A stretch of DNA of 64,000 nt from Rhizobium leucaenae USDA 9039 (GTDB lineage Bacteria; Pseudomonadota; Alphaproteobacteria; Rhizobiales; Rhizobiaceae). The translations under genes and the position numbers were made by a program. This document shows, one piece after another, positions 49,718 to 58,650 of this stretch (position 1 is the stretch's first letter; every line of letters begins with the position of its first letter). The stretch spans positions 124,001-188,000 of the forward strand of contig NZ_AUFB01000006.1 of NCBI RefSeq assembly GCF_000426285.1, in the 5' to 3' direction. The notes under the pieces are model-generated. The model ran no database searches. It saw only the letters and a list, made by a program, of their open reading frames with translations, and was not told where the DNA came from.

Positions 49718-51259
49718 TCAAAGGACTTCCGCAAGGAAGCGCTGCAGCCGCTCGCTTCGCGGATTGTCGAAGATCTCCTGCGGCTTGCCCGCTTCGATGA
49801 TTCGCCCCTCGTCCATAAAGACGACCTGATCCGCGACCTTTCGAGCAAATCCCATTTCATGGGTGACGACCGCCATCGTCATGCCCTGGCTGCCGAGGTT
49901 TGCCATCAGATCGAGGACGCCCTTGACCAGTTCCGGATCGAGCGCGCTCGTCACCTCGTCGAACAGGACGACTTCGGGATTCATCGCCAGCGCACGCGCA
50001 ATGGCGACGCGCTGTTGCTGTCCCCCCGACAGGCCTGCAGGCCGGTGATCGCTACGTCCTGCAAGCCCCACCTCGCCGAGCCGCGTTTTCGCGATCTGCC
50101 GCGCCTCCCTCTTCGGCATCTTCTTGATCTTCGTCAGCGAGAGCATGACGTTTTCGAGGGCAGTGTGGTCGGGAAACAGGTTGAAGTGCTGGAACACCAT
50201 GCCGACCCGCCGGCGCAGGCTCTCCGGCTTCATCGCCAGAATACTTTCCCCATCGAGCAGGATCTCGCCGCGCTTCGGTTCCACCAGCCTGTTCAGACAC
50301 CGCAGAAGCGTGGACTTGCCCGAGCCCGACGGACCGATGATGCAGGTGACCGTACCGGGAGCGATGTCGAGATCGACACCCTTCAGCACCTCAAGCTCGC
50401 CATAGGCCATGCTGAGATCACGGATCTTGAGAGCGCCTCCCTTGAAGCGCGGCCTATGGCTGCCGATCACCACACCTGCTTCGGTCTGCGCGCCGGAGGC
50501 GGCTTGCAATTCGCTCACTTCGACCAGCCCGCTGGCTGCACCGGAACCGCGGCCCTGCCTGCCGAGCCGCAGCCGCGCGTCGATATAGTTGACGAAGTGG
50601 GTGAGCGGCACGGTAATGACGAGATAGAACGCGCCCGCGAGCAGCAGCGGCGACAGATTTCCCGTGACCACGGCCTGATCCTGTCCGACGCGAAAAATCT
50701 CGCGCTCGGAGGCAAGAAGTCCCAGAAAATAGACAAGGCTCGAATCCTTGACGTTTCCGATGAACTGATTGACGAGGGCGGGAAGAACACGGCGTACACC
50801 CTGCGGGATGACGATCAGCCGCATTCCCTGTCCATAGCTCATGCTGAGTGCGCGGCACGCCTCCATCTGGCCGCGCTCGACGCTTTGTATGCCCGAACGG
50901 AAGATTTCGCCGATATAGGCGCCGGCGATCAGGCTGAGGGCAATGATGCCGAGCGGAAATGGGGAAGGTCCGAATATTTCGCGCCCGATGCGGGCAAAAC
51001 CCTGTCCGATGATCAGGATCGTCACGATGGCCGGCAGACCCCGGAAGATATCGGTATAGATCCGCGCTGGCAGCCGCAGCCAGCGCGATTGCGAGATGCC
51101 CATGACGGCCAGCACCATGCCGATGATGACGCCCAGCACGGTCGAGGCGGCAGCCAGGATCAGCGTGTTCTTCAGGCCGACGCTGATCATGCTCGGCAAC
51201 ACTTCCGCCATGGCGTCCCAATCCAGGAAGCTGCGGCGGAGATTTTCAAGCCAGTCCAT
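49718..51259 (-). CDS. Polar amino-acid ABC transporter, permease and ATPase fused
   Basis: Protein of 513 aa with two normally separate parts in one chain. Residues 1-230 are a HisM/GlnP-type permease (E-V-L-P-S-M-I-S-V-G-L-K-N-T-L near 18; EAA-like A-C-R-A-L-S-M-S-Y-G near 135). After a linker of about 40 residues, residues 270-513 are a GlnQ-type ATPase: Walker A G-P-S-G-S-G-K-S-T near 308, signature L-S-G-G-Q-Q-Q-R near 412, Walker B V-V-L-F-D-E-V-T-S near 432. No break in the frame is seen, so the fusion is real. Together with the downstream-strand binding protein it forms the importer. Confidence 0.93.
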   Translation of the reverse strand: MDWLENLRRSFLDWDAMAEVLPSMISVGLKNTLILAAASTVLGVIIGMVLAVMGISQSRWLRLPARIYTDIFRGLPAIVTILIIGQGFARIGREIFGPSPFPLGIIALSLIAGAYIGEIFRSGIQSVERGQMEACRALSMSYGQGMRLIVIPQGVRRVLPALVNQFIGNVKDSSLVYFLGLLASEREIFRVGQDQAVVTGNLSPLLLAGAFYLVITVPLTHFVNYIDARLRLGRQGRGSGAASGLVEVSELQAASGAQTEAGVVIGSHRPRFKGGALKIRDLSMAYGELEVLKGVDLDIAPGTVTCIIGPSGSGKSTLLRCLNRLVEPKRGEILLDGESILAMKPESLRRRVGMVFQHFNLFPDHTALENVMLSLTKIKKMPKREARQIAKTRLGEVGLAGRSDHRPAGLSGGQQQRVAIARALAMNPEVVLFDEVTSALDPELVKGVLDLMANLGSQGMTMAVVTHEMGFARKVADQVVFMDEGRIIEAGKPQEIFDNPRSERLQRFLAEVL

Positions 51260-51329
51260 TCAGTTCCCCATGAGTTTGCAGGCAAGCGGATGCGGCTGTC
51301 CGGCCGGAAATCAGCAGTGCCGTTAAAGG

Positions 51330-51352
51330 GCCGCCCGGCAAGCGCGGGCGGC
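51330..51352 (-). other. Hairpin between binding-protein and transporter genes
   Basis: GCCGCCCG-GCAAGCG-CGGGCGGC, an 8-bp GC-only stem in the gap after the binding-protein gene (on the minus strand). No T-run; likely mRNA stability/processing element. Confidence 0.5.
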
Positions 51353-51360
51353 TCGCAGCT

Positions 51361-52188
51361 TCACTTCTTGGGAAGATATTGGTCCGGCATCGGCGAGCCG
51401 GGAAACCACTTTTCGTAAAGCGTCTTCCAGGTGCCGTCCTGCATCGCCTGATGAAGCGCGGTATTCAATGCGGTACGGAAGGCGTCGTTCCCCTTCCTCA
51501 CCACGAAGCCGGCAGGCGCATCGAAGGAGGGAATGTTCACCGCGATCTTCAGCGCCGGATAGCGTTCGCCATATTGCTTGGCCGCCTCGTAATCGAGGAA
51601 GTGCGCGTCGATCGTGCCGTTGTTGAGCGCGGCAACTGCGGAGTTGTTGTCGGGGAATTTGACAAGATCGGTGCCGGCGAAATTCTTGGTGGCGTAGCCT
51701 TCCTGCAGAGTACCCTGTACCACGCCGAGGCGCTTGCCCTTGAGGCCACTCGCGTCCTTGATATCGGCATCGGGGGTCAGAACCGACAGATAGCCGGCAA
51801 GGTAGCCGTCCGAGAAGTCTACCGTTTTCTTGCGTGCATCGGTGGTTCCAATCGCGGCAACCGCTACGTCGAACCGCTCATTCGCGACGGAAGGCAGCAA
51901 TGCCGAAAATTCCTGTCCGGTGAAGGTCACCTTATCCTTCGGGAAGCCGATGCGGGATGCGACATTCAGGAAAAGTTCGATATCGAAACCGGTAAACTGA
52001 CCGTCGGCGGTCGCAAATGTGTAGGGCTTTGCATCTCCCATCGTGCCGACGCTGATAACATTCGGATCGATGAGATTATAGGGGTTGTCGGCTGCAGCAG
52101 CAGACCCGATGCCGACTGCCAAAAGATATGCCAGGACGCCAGCGCGCACTGGAGCGATGACGGCCGAGACTATACCAGATTTGTTCAT
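51361..52188 (-). CDS. Periplasmic polar amino-acid-binding protein
   Basis: Protein of 275 aa from the ATG at 52188 (CGGAG upstream). Signal peptide about 1-33 ending G-S-A-A-A-A-D. SBP_bac_3 family features: [17 protein letters not shown] near residue 56, [11 protein letters not shown] near 103 with R-K-K-T-V-D-F-S near 117, and V-V-Q-G-T-L-Q-E near 153. It delivers an amino acid or related amine to the fused transporter downstream. It is divergent from a LacI regulator. Confidence 0.92.
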   Translation of the reverse strand: MNKSGIVSAVIAPVRAGVLAYLLAVGIGSAAAADNPYNLIDPNVISVGTMGDAKPYTFATADGQFTGFDIELFLNVASRIGFPKDKVTFTGQEFSALLPSVANERFDVAVAAIGTTDARKKTVDFSDGYLAGYLSVLTPDADIKDASGLKGKRLGVVQGTLQEGYATKNFAGTDLVKFPDNNSAVAALNNGTIDAHFLDYEAAKQYGERYPALKIAVNIPSFDAPAGFVVRKGNDAFRTALNTALHQAMQDGTWKTLYEKWFPGSPMPDQYLPKK

Positions 52189-52281
52189 GTTCGTTCTCCG
52201 CTCTGTAAGGGTGCTCTTATCGGCATTTGTACGTGCTTGTCCGCTCCTCCACCGGGCGCCGTTGAAGGAATATGTGGACAA

Positions 52282-52314
52282 GAAACCGGTCTCATTTAGA
52301 AAGAGACCGGTCTC
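52282..52314. promoter_or_regulatory. Twin LacI-type operators
   Basis: GAGACCGGTCTC (52303-52314) is a perfect 12-base palindrome with central CG, and GAAACCGGTCTC (52282-52293) is its near copy, 21 bases away, two helical turns. Both are followed by ATT. They lie in the divergent region between the binding-protein gene and the LacI gene, ideal for control of both. Confidence 0.75.
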
Positions 52315-52373
52315 ATTGATATTTGGTAACTTGAGATTGACCTCCCGTCAACAACTCTTGTAGTCGTCGTCGC

Positions 52374-53447
52374 ATGGAAAATTTCGCCGCTTCGAAACGC
52401 TCAGTCACCGTCGCCGATGTCGCAAGGGCGGCGAAGGTCTCGAAGGCCACCGCGGCCCGCGTTCTGGGCGGCTATGGTGTGGTCAGCGACAAGATCCGCG
52501 CGCAGGTAATGGCCGCGGCGACAGCGCTTGAGTATCGGCCAAACGAGCTCGCCCGCAGTATGACCACCGGAAAATCCGGCATTATCGGGGTCGTGGTCGG
52601 CGATATCGAGAACGCGTTCTTCAGCCTCGCAGTCCGCGGCATCAGCGATGCCGCGCGCATCGCGGGCTTCAATGTCATCATTGCGAATTCAGGAGAAGAG
52701 CTTAATGCCGAGAAATCGGCGGTTGACCTGCTCATCGGCAAGCGCGTCGACGGCCTCATCGTGACCCCTTCGCGGTGCGATCGTATGGATCACCTGCAGG
52801 ATGTTCGCCGCGTCGGCGTCCCCTTGGTCCTGTTCGACAGAAGCATTCCGGAACTCGGGGTCGATTCCGTGACCGGCGACGACCGCGACGCCGCCGTTGC
52901 GGCGACACGGCATCTGCTCGAGGCAGGACATCGCCGCATCGCCTATGTATCCGCCCTTGAGGCCGACGGCGAGCACATCGCGGACAGCCGGCATCTTTCC
53001 AACTCCGCGGTGCGGGAGCGCGTGGAAGGTTTTTTGAGCGTGCTGACAGAGGCGGGACTGAAGAACCCGCAGCACTATGTCAGGCTCGGCGCGACCGACC
53101 AGGAACGGACGAATGCCGTTTTGAAGCATTTGCTTGAGGAGGGATCGCCCCCCACGGCTCTGGTGGCATCCGACAGCCTCGTCGGGCTCAGACTGTTCAG
53201 ATCACTCCAATCTCTCGGCCTGTCCATCCCACAGGACATATCGATGATCTCCTTCCTCGATGCGGACTGGACGACCGTCACCACGCCGCCGATCACCGTC
53301 ATCGATCAGCCGGTCTATGAGATGGGCAAAAAGGCGGCTGAAAGACTTATTTCCCGATTGAACGGCAAAGAGCTGGCCGCGGAGCGCACAACCGTCAAGA
53401 CAAGTCTGATCCAGCGTGGATCCGTAGCGCCGCCGCGTCGAAAGTAA
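52374..53447 (+). CDS. LacI-family regulator of amine/sugar-acid cluster
   Basis: Protein of 357 aa. The LacI helix-turn-helix and hinge read V-T-V-A-D-V-A-R-A-A-K-V-S-K-A-T-A-A-R-V near residue 11 and Y-R-P-N-E-L-A-R-S near 56. The periplasmic-binding-like core follows (G-V-V-V-G-D-I-E-N-A-F-F near 72; L-F-D-R-S-I-P near 158). Twin operators lie upstream. Probable targets are the divergent amino-acid transporter with FAD oxidase, and the UxuA/HAD genes downstream. Confidence 0.92.
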   Translation: MENFAASKRSVTVADVARAAKVSKATAARVLGGYGVVSDKIRAQVMAAATALEYRPNELARSMTTGKSGIIGVVVGDIENAFFSLAVRGISDAARIAGFNVIIANSGEELNAEKSAVDLLIGKRVDGLIVTPSRCDRMDHLQDVRRVGVPLVLFDRSIPELGVDSVTGDDRDAAVAATRHLLEAGHRRIAYVSALEADGEHIADSRHLSNSAVRERVEGFLSVLTEAGLKNPQHYVRLGATDQERTNAVLKHLLEEGSPPTALVASDSLVGLRLFRSLQSLGLSIPQDISMISFLDADWTTVTTPPITVIDQPVYEMGKKAAERLISRLNGKELAAERTTVKTSLIQRGSVAPPRRK

Positions 53448-53554
53448 CTCAAAGCCTTGCTTCGGCCGCGGCGGATTGCCGCGAAAGCGTTTTGTAGGGA
53501 TGAATTCGCATGCCCGTTGCTTAGGATTCGAGAGATTCGAGGAGAGGATTTCAG

Positions 53555-54535
53555 ATGTATCTCGGTACGCAGTTTGAGGCTCGGGACGATGATGATTACC
53601 GCGTCATGGCACAGTTGGGCGTCAGGCACGTCAATGCCGATCCCGCCGGCAATCCGCACGACTGGACGCTCGATATTCTGAAGGCCCACCGCGAGCACAT
53701 CGAAAGTTTCGGCCTCATCCTCGATATGATCCAGCTCCCCATGAGCTCACGGGTGATCGAAGAGCAATATAGCCCGGATATCCTGACTGCCGGACCGAAC
53801 CGTGATCGCCAAATCGATTCCATCTGCCGTCTGATCGAAAATGCCGCCGCCGTCGGCATTCCCTCCGTCAAATACAATCTCAATATTATCGGCATCCCTC
53901 GCACCGAATTGGAAATCGGCCGCGGCGGATCGAGAAACGAGGCCTTTCGCTGGGAAAAGGCCGATCACGATGCGCCGCCTTCGATCGTCGGCATCCTCTG
54001 TGAGGAGGAAAATTGGGAGCGTATCGACTATTTCCTGTCACGCGTCGTTCCGGTCGCCGAGTCCTGCAAGGTGCGGCTTGCCTGTCATCCGCACGATCCC
54101 TACACGCCGCCCGGCTATCGCGGGGTGACGCGAGTTCTCGGCAGCGTGGATGGCCTGAAGAAGTTCGTTCAGATGCACGAGAGCCCCTATCATGGGCTGA
54201 ATTTCTGCCAGGGCACGGTCGGCGAGATGCTCGACAATCCGGCCGAGGAAATTTTCGACGTCATCCTCTGGTTTGGCGAGAGGGGCAAGCTCTTCAACGT
54301 CCATTTTCGTAATATCCGCGGCCGGAAGCTTTCGTTCATGGAGACCTTTCCGGAGGAAGGCGACATGGATATGTGGCGTTCGCTGAAAACCTACGCCGAT
54401 GTCGGCTACCGATATATGATCATGCCGGATCATGTGCCGCGCGTTTCCGGGCGTGACCCGGAAAACACCGCCTTCGCTTTCACCTATGGCTACATTGCCG
54501 CCATGTTGCAGGTGCTGGAGAACGACAAACGTTAG
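53555..54535 (+). CDS. Mannonate dehydratase (UxuA)-family enzyme
   Basis: Protein of 326 aa, shorter than classical UxuA (about 390 aa). Metal-site segments of the UxuA TIM barrel are visible: R-L-A-C-H-P-H-D-P near residue 177, G-L-N-F-C-Q-G-T-V-G near 218, N-V-H-F-R-N-I-R near 248 and I-M-P-D-H-V-P near 290. UxuA dehydrates D-mannonate to 2-keto-3-deoxygluconate; shorter relatives may act on other sugar acids. Strong GAGGAGAGG ribosome region. It lies 107 bases after the LacI gene and may share its control. Confidence 0.82.
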   Translation: MYLGTQFEARDDDDYRVMAQLGVRHVNADPAGNPHDWTLDILKAHREHIESFGLILDMIQLPMSSRVIEEQYSPDILTAGPNRDRQIDSICRLIENAAAVGIPSVKYNLNIIGIPRTELEIGRGGSRNEAFRWEKADHDAPPSIVGILCEEENWERIDYFLSRVVPVAESCKVRLACHPHDPYTPPGYRGVTRVLGSVDGLKKFVQMHESPYHGLNFCQGTVGEMLDNPAEEIFDVILWFGERGKLFNVHFRNIRGRKLSFMETFPEEGDMDMWRSLKTYADVGYRYMIMPDHVPRVSGRDPENTAFAFTYGYIAAMLQVLENDKR

Positions 54536-54646
54536 TGGCGGTGAGCCCGTCGCTCAGAGGATGGTCAACAGGGGAACGGTTTTTCTGCACAATGTTGCCA
54601 TTGATGCCTTTCGCTCCTCCCCTAGATCAGGGGTGAGGAGAGCTCG

Positions 54647-55321
54647 ATGCGCATTGAACATGCCTTTCTGTTCGATCTTGACGGCACGTTGGTGGACAGT
54701 GTCTATCAGCATGTGCTTGCGTGGAAAGAGGCCTTGGATGCCGAGGGCATAGACCTCTCGATATGGCGCATTCATCGAAAAATCGGAATGAGCGGTGGAC
54801 TGTTCACCAACCAGTTGCTCCGTGAAACCGGCATCGAAATAACCGATAAGAAAAATGAGCGGCTGCGGCAGCTTCACGCCGAAGCCTATCGTCGGCTTGG
54901 CGCTCAGATACATCCTCTACCCGGCGCGAGCGAACTTCTCCGATGGCTTTCGGACGCCAAGATTCCGTTCGCGATCGCCACAAGCGGTCGCATGGAGACG
55001 GCGGCGGTCAATATTGCCGCCTTGGGGATCGATCCGGACGCGTTTCCAGTCATCACTCGCGACAAGGTCAAATATGCCAAGCCCGACCCGGACCTGTTCA
55101 TTGCCGCAGCCGAAGCGCTGGGGGTTGCGACAGAGAATTCGATTGTCGTAGGAGATGCCATCTGGGACATGCTTGCGGCGACACGTTGCAGGGCGCTCGG
55201 GGTCGGCCTGCTGAGCGGCGGCTATGGCCAGGAAGAACTTAGGGATGCAGGGGCGATCCGCGTCTACGAAGATCCGGCCGATCTGCTCTATCATATCGAT
55301 GAAGTGGGCGGACGGCGCTGA
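54647..55321 (+). CDS. HAD-superfamily phosphatase, phosphoglycolate-phosphatase-like
   Basis: Protein of 224 aa. HAD motif I is F-D-L-D-G-T-L-V-D-S at residues 9-18 (nucleophile and acid Asp), motif II A-T-S-G near 112, motif III K-P-D-P-D near 146 and motif IV V-V-G-D-A-I-W-D near 168. A helical cap lies between motifs I and II, as in beta-phosphoglucomutase/Gph-type enzymes. Substrate unknown; a small sugar phosphate is likely. Confidence 0.88.
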   Translation: MRIEHAFLFDLDGTLVDSVYQHVLAWKEALDAEGIDLSIWRIHRKIGMSGGLFTNQLLRETGIEITDKKNERLRQLHAEAYRRLGAQIHPLPGASELLRWLSDAKIPFAIATSGRMETAAVNIAALGIDPDAFPVITRDKVKYAKPDPDLFIAAAEALGVATENSIVVGDAIWDMLAATRCRALGVGLLSGGYGQEELRDAGAIRVYEDPADLLYHIDEVGGRR

Positions 55322-55325
55322 CGGG

Positions 55326-56348
55326 TCAGCTCCTCGCAGGCATATTATAGGGCGTGATAATTTCCACTGCGGACAGCACGGCCGGCGCGACACGCTCTTT
55401 CAGCAGACCGCTCATAATTGCTCGAAATGCCGAACGCGCGTCCGTTCGCAGGTCGTGATGCAACACAAAATCGATCTTACCCGTGGCAAGCAGTGCGCGA
55501 TTGTCGGCATCGAGATCATGCGCGACAAAAACGCGGATTTTCCTTCGAGCCTCCGCGAAGGCGGCGAGCACGGCCCTGTTTCCGCCGCCGATGGAATAGA
55601 CCGCATTGATCGTCGCATCTGCCGCGATGGCGCGGGCGGCAAGAATGCCTGTGGCCGCGTCGGCGCCGTGACCTTCGCTGATTTCGGCAACGCCGATCTG
55701 GGGATAGTGCTCGCGAAGTATGCGGCGAAAGCCGATCTCCCGCTCCTCCTCGCCGCGAAAGCGTCCGCTCGATAGCGTCACGAGCACCCTAGCGGCGGCC
55801 CCATCAAAGCAATTCCCGACAAGATAGGCCGCTGTCTCGCCGGCGGCTCGGTTGTCGGCGCCTGCGTAGACCGCGCGCGACGAATTCGGCAGGTCGGTCA
55901 CTAGGGTGACGACGGTGACGCCGGCATTGGTCGCACGCTCGACCGCAGCGGCAATCTCGGGAATATCGGGCGCCTTCAGCACTATCCCGTGGGTGCCTCT
56001 GAGACGGATACGATCGATCAGTTGCACCATCTCGACCGGCTTCATGACTTCCGCAAAATGAAAACGGCAGCGGAAGACCGTCGGCAAAAAGGTCGCGACC
56101 TCTGCTTCGAAGGCGGCGCGCACGGCATTGGAAAAGCGCTCCGGTGTCTCCATGACGATATCGATCGCCAGCGTTTGCCCACTCGCCGCAACACCCGCCT
56201 GCTGCTTTTCCAGTTCGGCAATCGCCGCTTTCACCCGCATTTCGGTCTGCCGCCGCACGCCTGCCCGTCCGTTCAGCACCCGGTCGACCGTGGCGGTGCT
56301 GAGCCCGGCTTGAAAGGCGATGTCCTTGACGAGAAAGGGATGCGACAT
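55326..56348 (-). CDS. LacI-family regulator, divergent from PhyH-type gene
   Basis: Protein of 340 aa from the ATG at 56348; a longer frame spanning the promoter is rejected. HTH: L-V-K-D-I-A-F-Q-A-G-L-S-T-A-T-V-D-R-V-L-N-G near residue 6. The sensor domain is of the ribose-binding type (I-V-L-K-A-P-D near 121; A-V-Y-A-G-A-D-N-R-A-A-G near 155; F-V-A-H-D-L near 275). It is divergent from the PhyH-SDR operon, its likely target. Confidence 0.9.
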   Translation of the reverse strand: MSHPFLVKDIAFQAGLSTATVDRVLNGRAGVRRQTEMRVKAAIAELEKQQAGVAASGQTLAIDIVMETPERFSNAVRAAFEAEVATFLPTVFRCRFHFAEVMKPVEMVQLIDRIRLRGTHGIVLKAPDIPEIAAAVERATNAGVTVVTLVTDLPNSSRAVYAGADNRAAGETAAYLVGNCFDGAAARVLVTLSSGRFRGEEEREIGFRRILREHYPQIGVAEISEGHGADAATGILAARAIAADATINAVYSIGGGNRAVLAAFAEARRKIRVFVAHDLDADNRALLATGKIDFVLHHDLRTDARSAFRAIMSGLLKERVAPAVLSAVEIITPYNMPARS

Positions 56349-56379
56349 GCGGCTCGTTCTGATGGTTTTTTGATGGATT

Positions 56380-56395
56380 TGTGATCTATAACACA
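56380..56395. promoter_or_regulatory. Imperfect palindrome in LacI/PhyH divergent promoter
   Basis: TGTGATCTATAACACA is a 16-base dyad with TGTG/CACA ends in the 94-base divergent gap. It could be the regulator's operator or a CRP-like site; the sequence does not decide. Confidence 0.35.
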
Positions 56396-56442
56396 CCGGC
56401 ATCTGCCGTATAGTGCCTTCATCAGAGATGGAGGAGCATCCG

Positions 56443-57636
56443 ATGAAATCAGACAATCTTCAAAAACTACGCGCCGACCGCGTCTGGCTGACCGAAGACG
56501 CCTGTGACCTCGACGATTTTCGCGCGCTCGCCGAAAAAACCACCTTGCTTTCGGACTACCCGACCGCCGATCACGTCGAAAAAAATGTGCTGATCTACGA
56601 CAGCCGCAAGGTTCTGGCTGACATTGCTACCCCGCAAGGCCGCAGCGCCGTGCTCGCAGAAATCTGCGAAGCCTTCGGCGAGGGTCCGGGCGTGGTCGTC
56701 TTCAAGCGTGCTTATGACGATACATCCGTCATCGATCGCGCCAGCGCGATTTTCAACGAGATCATCGAGGAGCAGCATCGCACCGCGACCGGCGGCGGCG
56801 ACCACTTCGCCAAGCCCGGCGCTAACGACCGTATCTGGAATTCGCTGGAGAAGCATTGCCTCGCCGATCCCGAAAACTTCGCGGAATACTATGGCAATGC
56901 CATTGTCGCGATTGCCAGCGAAGCCTGGCTCGGGCCGAGCTATCAGATGACGGCGCAGGTCAACCGCGTTAACCCCGGCGGCGCGGCACAATCCGCTCAC
57001 CGCGACTACCATCTCGGTTTCCAATCATCGAAGGTGATCGAGCAGTTTCCGGCCCATGTGCATAGGCTCTCGCCCGTTCTGACGCTGCAGGGCGCGGTCG
57101 CCCATTGCGACATGCCGCTCGAAAGCGGTCCGACGCTTTTCCTGCCGCACAGCCAGACCTACGTACCCGGCTATCTCGCATTAAAGCGCCAGGAGTTCCG
57201 CGACTATTTCGATCGCAACCATGTTCAGCTCCCGCTCGAAAAAGGCGATGTCGCCTTCTTCAATCCTGCCCTTTTCCATGCGGCCGGTAACAACCGCTCG
57301 GCCGATATCAAGCGCGTGGCAAACCTGTTGCAGGTTTCCTCCGCCTTCGGCCGCGCCATGGAAACGGTCAATCGCCGGCGCATGAGCGCCAATCTGTTTC
57401 CCGCGCTGAAGGCGTTGAAATCGGCCGGTAAGCTCTCCGAGGCGGAAGTGTCGAATGCCATTGCCGCCTGCGCCGAGGGCTATTCCTTCCCCACCAATCT
57501 CGACCGAGACCCGCCCATCGGAGGCCTCGCGCCGAAGACGCAGGCGCAACTGATGCATGAGGCGCTGGAAGGAAACTGGAGCGACGAGGCTTTCAGCGAG
57601 GCGCTTGCCGAACAGGCAGAAAAGAAGCTGACCTGA
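56443..57636 (+). CDS. Phytanoyl-CoA dioxygenase (PhyH)-family Fe(II)/2-oxoglutarate enzyme
   Basis: Protein of 397 aa from the ATG at 56443, selected by GGAGGAG 7 bases upstream. The iron triad is visible as S-A-H-R-D-Y-H near residue 184 (His, Asp) and F-N-P-A-L-F-H-A-A-G near 275 (His), with an Arg shortly after for 2-oxoglutarate. PhyH enzymes hydroxylate varied small molecules. The pairing with an SDR and a sugar-type LacI regulator suggests a polyol or sugar-derived substrate, which is inference. Confidence 0.85.
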   Translation: MKSDNLQKLRADRVWLTEDACDLDDFRALAEKTTLLSDYPTADHVEKNVLIYDSRKVLADIATPQGRSAVLAEICEAFGEGPGVVVFKRAYDDTSVIDRASAIFNEIIEEQHRTATGGGDHFAKPGANDRIWNSLEKHCLADPENFAEYYGNAIVAIASEAWLGPSYQMTAQVNRVNPGGAAQSAHRDYHLGFQSSKVIEQFPAHVHRLSPVLTLQGAVAHCDMPLESGPTLFLPHSQTYVPGYLALKRQEFRDYFDRNHVQLPLEKGDVAFFNPALFHAAGNNRSADIKRVANLLQVSSAFGRAMETVNRRRMSANLFPALKALKSAGKLSEAEVSNAIAACAEGYSFPTNLDRDPPIGGLAPKTQAQLMHEALEGNWSDEAFSEALAEQAEKKLT

Positions 57637-57668
57637 CAGTATTGAAGGCGCATCATCCAACAAAACGA

Positions 57669-57694
57669 AGCCTCTCGCAGTGCGAGGGGCTTTC
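57669..57694 (+). terminator. Hairpin between PhyH-type gene and SDR
   Basis: AGCCTCTCGC-AGT-GCGAGGGGCT pairs over 10 positions (one G-U) and is followed by TT then CC. It may reduce rather than abolish transcription into the SDR gene 40 bases on. Confidence 0.5.
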
Positions 57695-57730
57695 CGCACA
57701 TTCTATCAAATCATTTCCGGGAGGAACCAA

Positions 57731-58552
57731 ATGAGCACAGACCACAGCCGTCTCGACGGCAAGATCGCCATCGTCACCGGCGGCACGCAGGGGCTCGGCG
57801 CCACCATCACGCGTCTCTTTGCAGATCGGGGCGCCAAAGGCATCGTCATTTGCGGACGCAACGACGTGAAGGGCAAGGCCAAGGCTGAAGAGATCTCGGC
57901 GGCAACAGGCACGAAGGTCGTCTATGTCAAAGCCGACCTCGGCAATGTCGAAGAGGCGCGGAACGTCGTGCATGTCTGCGACCAGACCTTCGGTCGCGTG
58001 GATGCACTGGTGAATGCCGCCGCCATTACTGACCGCGGCAACATTCTCGACACCAGCCCCGAGCTTTTCGACACCATGTTCGCCGTCAATGTCCGCGCGC
58101 CGTTCTTCCTGATGCAGGAAACGGTGAAAATCATGCGGCGCGAGAAGATCGAAGGCACCATCGTCAATATCGGCTCGATGTCGGCCAAGGCTGGCCAACC
58201 CTTCATCGCCGCCTATTGCGCCTCCAAGGGCGCGCTGGAAACCCTGACGAAAAACACTGCCTACGCGCTGCTGCGCAACCGTATCCGCGTCAACGGCCTT
58301 AACATCGGCTGGATGGCCTCGGAAGGCGAAGACCGGATCCAGAGGGAATATCACGATGCACCGTCCGACTGGCTGGAAAAGGCCGCGGCGAGCCAGCCTT
58401 TCGGCCGTCTGGTCGACCCGCAGGAAGTGGCCCGCGCCTGCGCCTATCTGTCATCAGCCGAATCCGGCCTCATGACCGGCTCGGTCATCTGTTTCGACCA
58501 GTCGATCTGGGGCGCTTACGACGGATCGCCGCATCCGGTTGCGGCCCTCTGA
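57731..58552 (+). CDS. Short-chain dehydrogenase/reductase (SDR)
   Basis: Protein of 273 aa from the ATG at 57731 (GGGAGGA upstream). Classical SDR motifs: T-G-G-T-Q-G-L-G cofactor loop near residue 15, N-A-A-A near 94, catalytic Ser in I-G-S-M-S-A near 148 and Y-C-A-S-K near 162. It uses NAD(P)(H) on an alcohol/ketone substrate. Likely in the same unit as the PhyH-type dioxygenase, oxidising the same compound series. Confidence 0.92.
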   Translation: MSTDHSRLDGKIAIVTGGTQGLGATITRLFADRGAKGIVICGRNDVKGKAKAEEISAATGTKVVYVKADLGNVEEARNVVHVCDQTFGRVDALVNAAAITDRGNILDTSPELFDTMFAVNVRAPFFLMQETVKIMRREKIEGTIVNIGSMSAKAGQPFIAAYCASKGALETLTKNTAYALLRNRIRVNGLNIGWMASEGEDRIQREYHDAPSDWLEKAAASQPFGRLVDPQEVARACAYLSSAESGLMTGSVICFDQSIWGAYDGSPHPVAAL

Positions 58553-58650
58553 GAAAACGCGAAATCGGATCGCCCTATCGGATAGGCTGGGCTCCGTCGA
58601 AACTTTAGGGTAAGCTTATATGCTTGGGGAGATTCCAGCGGGGGCGCATA

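Noticed and set aside
54573-54596. GGAAC...TGTT upstream of the HAD phosphatase gene as a stress promoter
   Set aside because: Spacing is 15, not 16-17, and the gene context is not stress-related.
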